Assembly: GCF_030504645.1 (NCBI RefSeq)
Contig: NZ_JAUKWQ010000001.1
Span: forward strand, 1,240,001-1,304,000
Source: Rhizobium oryzicola
GTDB lineage: Bacteria; Pseudomonadota; Alphaproteobacteria; Rhizobiales; Rhizobiaceae
Reading direction: 5' to 3'
Length of the DNA stretch: 64,000 nucleotides
Part shown: positions 62,488 through 64,000 of the stretch, one piece after another
Layout of the letters: each line of letters opens with the position of its first letter
Position numbering within the stretch: position 1 is the stretch's first letter
The notes under the pieces: model-generated
The model's database searches: none
What the model was told of the DNA's origin: nothing
The model's input: the letters and a program-made list of their open reading frames with translations, nothing else
Position numbers and translations under genes: made by a program

Positions 62488-63345
62488 TCAGGATAATCTG
62501 CTCAACGCGCGCCAGCGTCCGGGGGAGATTCCGTAAGCGGCGCGGAAATGGCGGGTAAAGTGCGCCTGATCGGCAAAGCCTGCAGCAAAGGCCGCATCGG
62601 CTAGAGAAATTTCGGCTCGGCACAGGTGTTTACGGGCAAGCTCCAGCCTGCGCATGATCTGGAAGCGATGCGGGCTGGTGCCCATGCGACGACGAAACTG
62701 GCGCGCCAGCGTATAGCGATCAAAGCCGGTCAGCCGTTCCAGCGTCACGGATGAGACAGTTTCAGTGGCGTGGGCGCGCAGGTAATCCGCTGCCATCGCA
62801 ATCGCCCGCTCGTCGTTCAAGAATTTCGGCGTTCGATCCTGCGCATGGCGGGAAAGCCCGGCGGCGATGCGCATCAGGATATCGTCAAGCTGCAGATCCT
62901 CCGGTTCGCTTGCGAGGTTGTGCAGGGCTTCCGCCAGTGCGGCAGCCAGCATGGCATCCTCGATCACCGGCCGGCTCACAAAGGGCAGGGTGTTCGCTTG
63001 CGGCAAGGCTGCTGCGATCAAGTCCGGCGGCACGTATAGCATCCGGTAGACCAGACCGTCTTCCGTTCCCGCTGCACCGTCATGCACCTCGTCCGGATGC
63101 AGCACGATGATGTTGCCCGGCTGGCTGAAGCGGCGCTCGCCGCGATAGGCAAAGGTCTGCACACCGGAAAGGGTCAGCCCCAGTCCATAGGTATCGTGCC
63201 GATGCGGGGAAAACATATCGCCGCGAAAGGCGGCTTCGATCCGCTCGATATTGCGGATGCTGGGGCCGCTGAGGAAGCGCCCTCCCGGTCTGCACAAACC
63301 TTCAAGACTATCGCCGTCATCTAGAGCTATCGGGCTGAAAGGCAT
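62488..63345 (-). CDS. AraC-family transcriptional regulator
   Basis: The start at 63345 (MPFSPIALDDGDSLEGLCRP) gives 285 residues; an ATG at 63375 would overlap the divergent gene. The N-terminal cupin part has FSPHRHDTYGLGLTLSGVQT. The C-terminal double helix-turn-helix contains RFQIMRRLELARKHLCRAEI and DAAFAAGFADQAHFTRHFR. It probably controls the divergent DUF2000 gene, whose start codon is only 19 bases away. The ligand is unknown. No Shine-Dalgarno is visible before 63345. Confidence 0.85.
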   Translation of the reverse strand: MPFSPIALDDGDSLEGLCRPGGRFLSGPSIRNIERIEAAFRGDMFSPHRHDTYGLGLTLSGVQTFAYRGERRFSQPGNIIVLHPDEVHDGAAGTEDGLVYRMLYVPPDLIAAALPQANTLPFVSRPVIEDAMLAAALAEALHNLASEPEDLQLDDILMRIAAGLSRHAQDRTPKFLNDERAIAMAADYLRAHATETVSSVTLERLTGFDRYTLARQFRRRMGTSPHRFQIMRRLELARKHLCRAEISLADAAFAAGFADQAHFTRHFRAAYGISPGRWRALSRLS

Positions 63346-63364
63346 TGTATTTGCGGAGTTTCCT

Positions 63365-63787
63365 ATGGCTGAGCCCATCACCTTCGACACCAAGTTCGTC
63401 ATCATCCTGAGAGATGATATTGCCGTCTGGCAGAAGCTGAATGTTACCGCCTTTCTAACCAGCGGCATAGTCGGCGCGACGCCGGGATTGATGGGCGAAC
63501 CCTATCGCGATGCGGCGGGCAATGTCTTCCATCCGCTCTGCATCCAGCCCATCGTGGTGCTGGCGACCGATCAGGCAGGTCTGCAGACCATCCACAGGCG
63601 CGCACTGGAGCGTGGGGTGCAGACCTCGGCCTATGTGGAGGAGATGTTCTCCACCGGCCACGACGCCGCCAATCGCGAGGTGTTTGCACAGTTCTCGCCC
63701 GAAAATGCCAAGTTTGTCGGTCTGGCGCTGAGGACCGACAGGAAGATCGCCGACAAGATCACCAAAGGTGCGAAGATGCATCCATAA
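63365..63787 (+). CDS. DUF2000 family protein
   Basis: The ATG at 63365 has GGAG at 63355-63358 and gives 140 residues. MAEPITFDTKFVIILRDDIA, KLNVTAFLTSGIVG and FHPLCIQPIVVLATDQAGL are typical of DUF2000, which resembles peptidyl-tRNA hydrolase 2 in fold. The function is unknown. It is divergent from an AraC regulator that likely controls it, and ends at a hairpin. Confidence 0.85.
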   Translation: MAEPITFDTKFVIILRDDIAVWQKLNVTAFLTSGIVGATPGLMGEPYRDAAGNVFHPLCIQPIVVLATDQAGLQTIHRRALERGVQTSAYVEEMFSTGHDAANREVFAQFSPENAKFVGLALRTDRKIADKITKGAKMHP

Positions 63788-63790
63788 CAG

Positions 63791-63825
63791 GAATGCCGTA
63801 CGACGGGTTTCGTCGTGCGGCATTC
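63791..63825. terminator. Hairpin between the DUF2000 and chemoreceptor genes
   Basis: GAATGCCGTACGACG (63791-63805) pairs with CGTCGTGCGGCATTC (63811-63825) with a single wobble pair and a five-base loop. It lies between two convergent genes. The T-run is absent on the plus strand, so termination may be partial or rho-assisted. Confidence 0.6.
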
Positions 63826-63848
63826 GGATAAAGTCTTTAATCCGGCGT

Positions 63849-64000
63849 TCAGGCGCTGGCGCGCATGGCGTAGCGTGCCGTTTCAGCCATTCGGCCGACA
63901 TGATCGTTCTCGACCTGGAACTTAGCAATCATCGCCTTGAGCTGATGAACTTCGTTCAAGAGCGTGACGCCGGCGGCACTCGATTCTTCCACCATGGCCG
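63849..64000 (-). CDS. Methyl-accepting chemotaxis protein, C-terminal end
   Basis: The minus strand from the window edge to the stop at 63849 encodes about 50 residues, AMVEESSAAGVTLLNEVHQL followed by KAMIAKFQVENDHVG and an Ala-rich end. AMVEESSAA is the highly conserved segment near the end of the signalling domain of chemoreceptors, containing methylation sites. The N-terminus lies outside the window. No CheR-binding pentapeptide is seen at the end. Confidence 0.85.
   Translation of the reverse strand, partial: AMVEESSAAGVTLLNEVHQLKAMIAKFQVENDHVGRMAETARYAMRASA

Noticed and set aside
1..64000. tRNA, rRNA, riboswitch or replication origin
   Set aside because: Reading by eye found no cloverleaf, no rRNA core sequence and no DnaA-box cluster. 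A covariance-model scan would be decisive and could still reveal small RNAs.

Overview
The window looks like chromosomal DNA of an alphaproteobacterium of the Rhizobiaceae (Agrobacterium/Rhizobium/Allorhizobium group). The reasons are the order of the core genes (rpsF-rpsR-DUF2232-rplI-dnaB; fabD-fabG-acpP-fabF-mltG-yicC-gmk; lptF-lptG-lptD-surA-pdxA-rsmA; purM-purN next to perM-hdaA-ppk-ppx), a BigR-type sulfur operon, paired palindromic intergenic repeats typical of rhizobia, and an Omp25/RopB-like outer-membrane protein. The genus cannot be fixed by reading alone. No rRNA, tRNA, CRISPR array, insertion sequence, prophage or replication origin was seen.

Layout. 1-6.5 kb: the 5' end of dnaB, a marR-MFS-HlyD efflux cassette, then rplI, a DUF2232 membrane protein, rpsR and rpsF on the minus strand. 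6.9-8.3 kb: a small barrel-like protein and an aldo/keto reductase. 8.5-15.1 kb: fatty-acid synthesis (fabD, fabG, acpP, fabF), mltG, yicC and gmk. 15.2-22.7 kb: a minus-strand run of lipopolysaccharide export and housekeeping genes (lptF, lptG, lptD, surA-like, pdxA, rsmA), with a PAP2 phosphatase just upstream. 23.7-33.4 kb: pepA-holC, a nitroreductase, a lipoprotein polysaccharide deacetylase, a prolyl oligopeptidase, an ABC-F ATPase, a DinB-like protein, a GST and ndk. 33.5-41.1 kb: a DapA-like aldolase, a lipoprotein, a CGNR regulator divergent from an orphan LivH-type permease, then pteridine-reductase-like SDR-uvrC-pgsA-moaD-moaE. 41.5-48.5 kb: an outer-membrane protein, a GST, RNase T2, an AT-rich orphan membrane gene, rlmJ, and a molybdopterin oxidoreductase-NUDIX pair. 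48.7-52.0 kb: the blh-bigR-pmpA-pmpB-tauE persulfide/sulfite detoxification operon. 52.0-59.6 kb: purM-purN, perM-hdaA, ppk-ppx. 59.7-60.9 kb: two tandem toxin-antitoxin-like modules. 61.0-64 kb: a secreted phytase-like esterase, an AraC regulator almost abutting a divergent DUF2000 gene, and the 3' end of a chemoreceptor.

Most of the window is ordinary core chromosome. The unusual material is in short stretches. These are a strongly AT-rich orphan membrane gene that carries a terminator-like hairpin inside its own first codons; a GST whose only plausible full-length start is a CTG with a good Shine-Dalgarno; a nested palindrome in front of the sulfur operon; a 12-bp inverted repeat between a CGNR regulator and an orphan permease; a lipoprotein whose ribosome-binding site is supplied by a repeat palindrome; and the tandem toxin-antitoxin cluster after ppx. 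Nothing here is clearly a wholly new multi-gene system. The AT-rich gene, the DUF4160/DUF2442 pair and the CGNR-permease pair are the parts with the least established function.
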